Assembly (NCBI GenBank): GCA_964461535.1
Contig: CAYWUY010000117.1
Coordinates: 1-6,567 of the forward strand
Source: Flavipsychrobacter sp964461535
Lineage (GTDB): Bacteria; Bacteroidota; Bacteroidia; Chitinophagales; Chitinophagaceae
Length of the DNA stretch: 6,567 nucleotides
Direction: 5' to 3'
Below are positions 5,414-6,567 of this stretch, piece by piece. The position numbers and the translations under genes were made by a program. The notes beneath the pieces were generated by a model. That model was not told the origin of the DNA. It ran no database searches and saw nothing but the letters and a program-made list of their open reading frames with translations. The first letter of the stretch is position 1. Every line of letters begins with the position of its first letter.

Positions 5414-6558
5414 GATGCTGCTATAGTGTTCAGTAAATAATCTATATCAGCCTGACTGTTAAATGCATTAATTGAAAATCTCAAATACACATCAGTACCG
5501 TGGCGCATAAGTGGCACTTCTATTTTATATTTCTCAAATAGTAGGCGCTGTAGCTTTTCTGGCTCTGCAACGTTTATGGGAGTGCTACACATTTGTCCTA
5601 AAAACTCATCTGTTATAGGGCAAATGGGCTTAGTATTAAGCATACTGCACATAACAGGATAATTATCTTTAACCAACTGCTTGCAAGCAGCAGAGACTTC
5701 ATTCCATTTATGCTGTTGCATGTATTGCAATGCAGCCGGAACGGTTAGGAAAGCTGAAAAATCTCTAGTACCTATCATTTGATGATAGTCTAAAAACTGA
5801 GAGCCTGACGGGGCAGCACTCTCATAACCCCAACTAACTATGAGTGGCTCCATAATAGCTTGCAAAGCCGGTGTAACATAAAAGAAAGTACATCCCTTAG
5901 GCGTCATCATCCATTTATGACAAGCACCAGTATATACATCAGCTTTTATATCTTGTAAGTCTAACGGTATGTGCCCAGGAACATGTGCACCATCTACAAT
6001 AGTTATTAAGCCCATGCTTTTAGCCCATTCACATATTTCTTTTACAGGCAGTATTAATGCAGTGCTACTAGTGATGTGAGAAATAAATATGGCCTTGGTT
6101 TTAGAGGTATATCCGGCTTTAAACTGCTCTACAATTTGCTGTTTAGACACTATAGGCAAGCTTATGTGCTGACGCACATACTTGGCTCCTGTTTGCTTGC
6201 AATAATATCTCCACGTGCGGTCGCAAGCACCATATTCAAGGTCGGTAGTTAATATCTCGTCCTCAGGCTGTAGATTCAAACTATTAGCCACAATATTTAC
6301 AGCATAAGTAGGATTGGTAACATACACAACATCATCAGCACCGCAGTTTATATACTTAGCAAGTGTAGCTCTTGAGTCCTTAAGATAATTCACCCCATCA
6401 AAAGCTATAAACTGTACCGGCTCTGCCTCTAGTAAATATTGCCATTTTATATAATCATCGAAAATTGGCTTAGGGCATGCGCCAAACGAGCCAAAGTTTA
6501 AGAATGTAATATCATCTTTTAGCAAGAAATCAGTCTTATTTACAGGAAGCTGTATCAT
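5386..6558 (-). CDS. PLP-dependent aminotransferase class V (isopenicillin-N epimerase-like)
   Basis: A 390-aa fold-type I PLP enzyme of the class V family, related to isopenicillin-N epimerase and cysteine desulfurases. The N-terminal signature is FLNFGSFGACP (19-29). PLP-pocket motifs are SHITSSTALILPV (160-172) and VDGAHVPGH (188-196), where D189 should hold the pyridine nitrogen. HKW at 214-216 gives K215 as the Schiff-base lysine, followed by TPKG. GTRDFSAF (263-270) and a C-terminal VYLRFSINAFN with R360, a likely substrate carboxylate ligand, complete the active site. The protein is about full length with no signal peptide, so it is cytoplasmic. The start at ATG 6558 gives a natural N-terminus, but the frame is open to the window edge 9 bases upstream, so an earlier start cannot be excluded. 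The substrate cannot be read from sequence: epimerase, racemase, lyase and aminotransferase activities all occur in this family. Confidence 0.92.
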   Translation of the reverse strand: MIQLPVNKTDFLLKDDITFLNFGSFGACPKPIFDDYIKWQYLLEAEPVQFIAFDGVNYLKDSRATLAKYINCGADDVVYVTNPTYAVNIVANSLNLQPEDEILTTDLEYGACDRTWRYYCKQTGAKYVRQHISLPIVSKQQIVEQFKAGYTSKTKAIFISHITSSTALILPVKEICEWAKSMGLITIVDGAHVPGHIPLDLQDIKADVYTGACHKWMMTPKGCTFFYVTPALQAIMEPLIVSWGYESAAPSGSQFLDYHQMIGTRDFSAFLTVPAALQYMQQHKWNEVSAACKQLVKDNYPVMCSMLNTKPICPITDEFLGQMCSTPINVAEPEKLQRLLFEKYKIEVPLMRHGTDVYLRFSINAFNSQADIDYLLNTIAASKKAKDWNI

Positions 6559-6567
6559 ACTATAAAG

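Overview
The window looks like chromosomal DNA from a Bacteroidota species, most likely near the Chitinophagaceae/Sphingobacteriia. The evidence is a TonB-dependent receptor with a carboxypeptidase-regulatory-like N-terminal domain, signal peptides that end in 'AQ', promoter boxes that fit the TTTG / TAnnTTTG consensus, few Shine-Dalgarno sites, and a low to moderate G+C content. All functional calls rest on reading motifs and recalling families; no database search was made.

Left part (1-699): an AT-rich, eroded stretch. A short intact gene (154-405) is followed after 5 bp by the first 20 or so codons of a P-loop protein whose opening (MPELYIITGSNGAGKST) is characteristic of zeta-toxin-like kinases. 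The reading frame then collapses. I interpret this as a broken zeta-type toxin locus that kept its small upstream partner gene. A gene-free stretch follows. It carries an 18-bp perfect palindrome built on 10-bp-phased ACGTAT units, and a second near-perfect dyad, both upstream of the next operon.

Middle (700-2205): a two-gene unit made of a small beta-rich protein of 85 aa and a 395-aa exported, probable outer-membrane beta-barrel protein. I recognise neither family. The unit ends in a strong rho-independent terminator placed between convergent genes.

Right-middle (2219-4787, minus strand): an operon of a 114-aa cysteine-rich exported protein that I place in the DUF6660-like family, followed by a 724-aa TonB-dependent receptor. 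A metal or other small-ligand uptake role across the outer membrane is likely but inferred.

Right (4788-6567): a divergent promoter region, then a small Rieske [2Fe-2S] lipoprotein gene on the plus strand, convergent with a PLP-dependent class V aminotransferase (isopenicillin-N epimerase / cysteine desulfurase fold type I) on the minus strand. The terminator hairpin of the Rieske gene overlaps the 3' end of the aminotransferase gene. There is no CRISPR array, tRNA, rRNA or recognisable insertion sequence.
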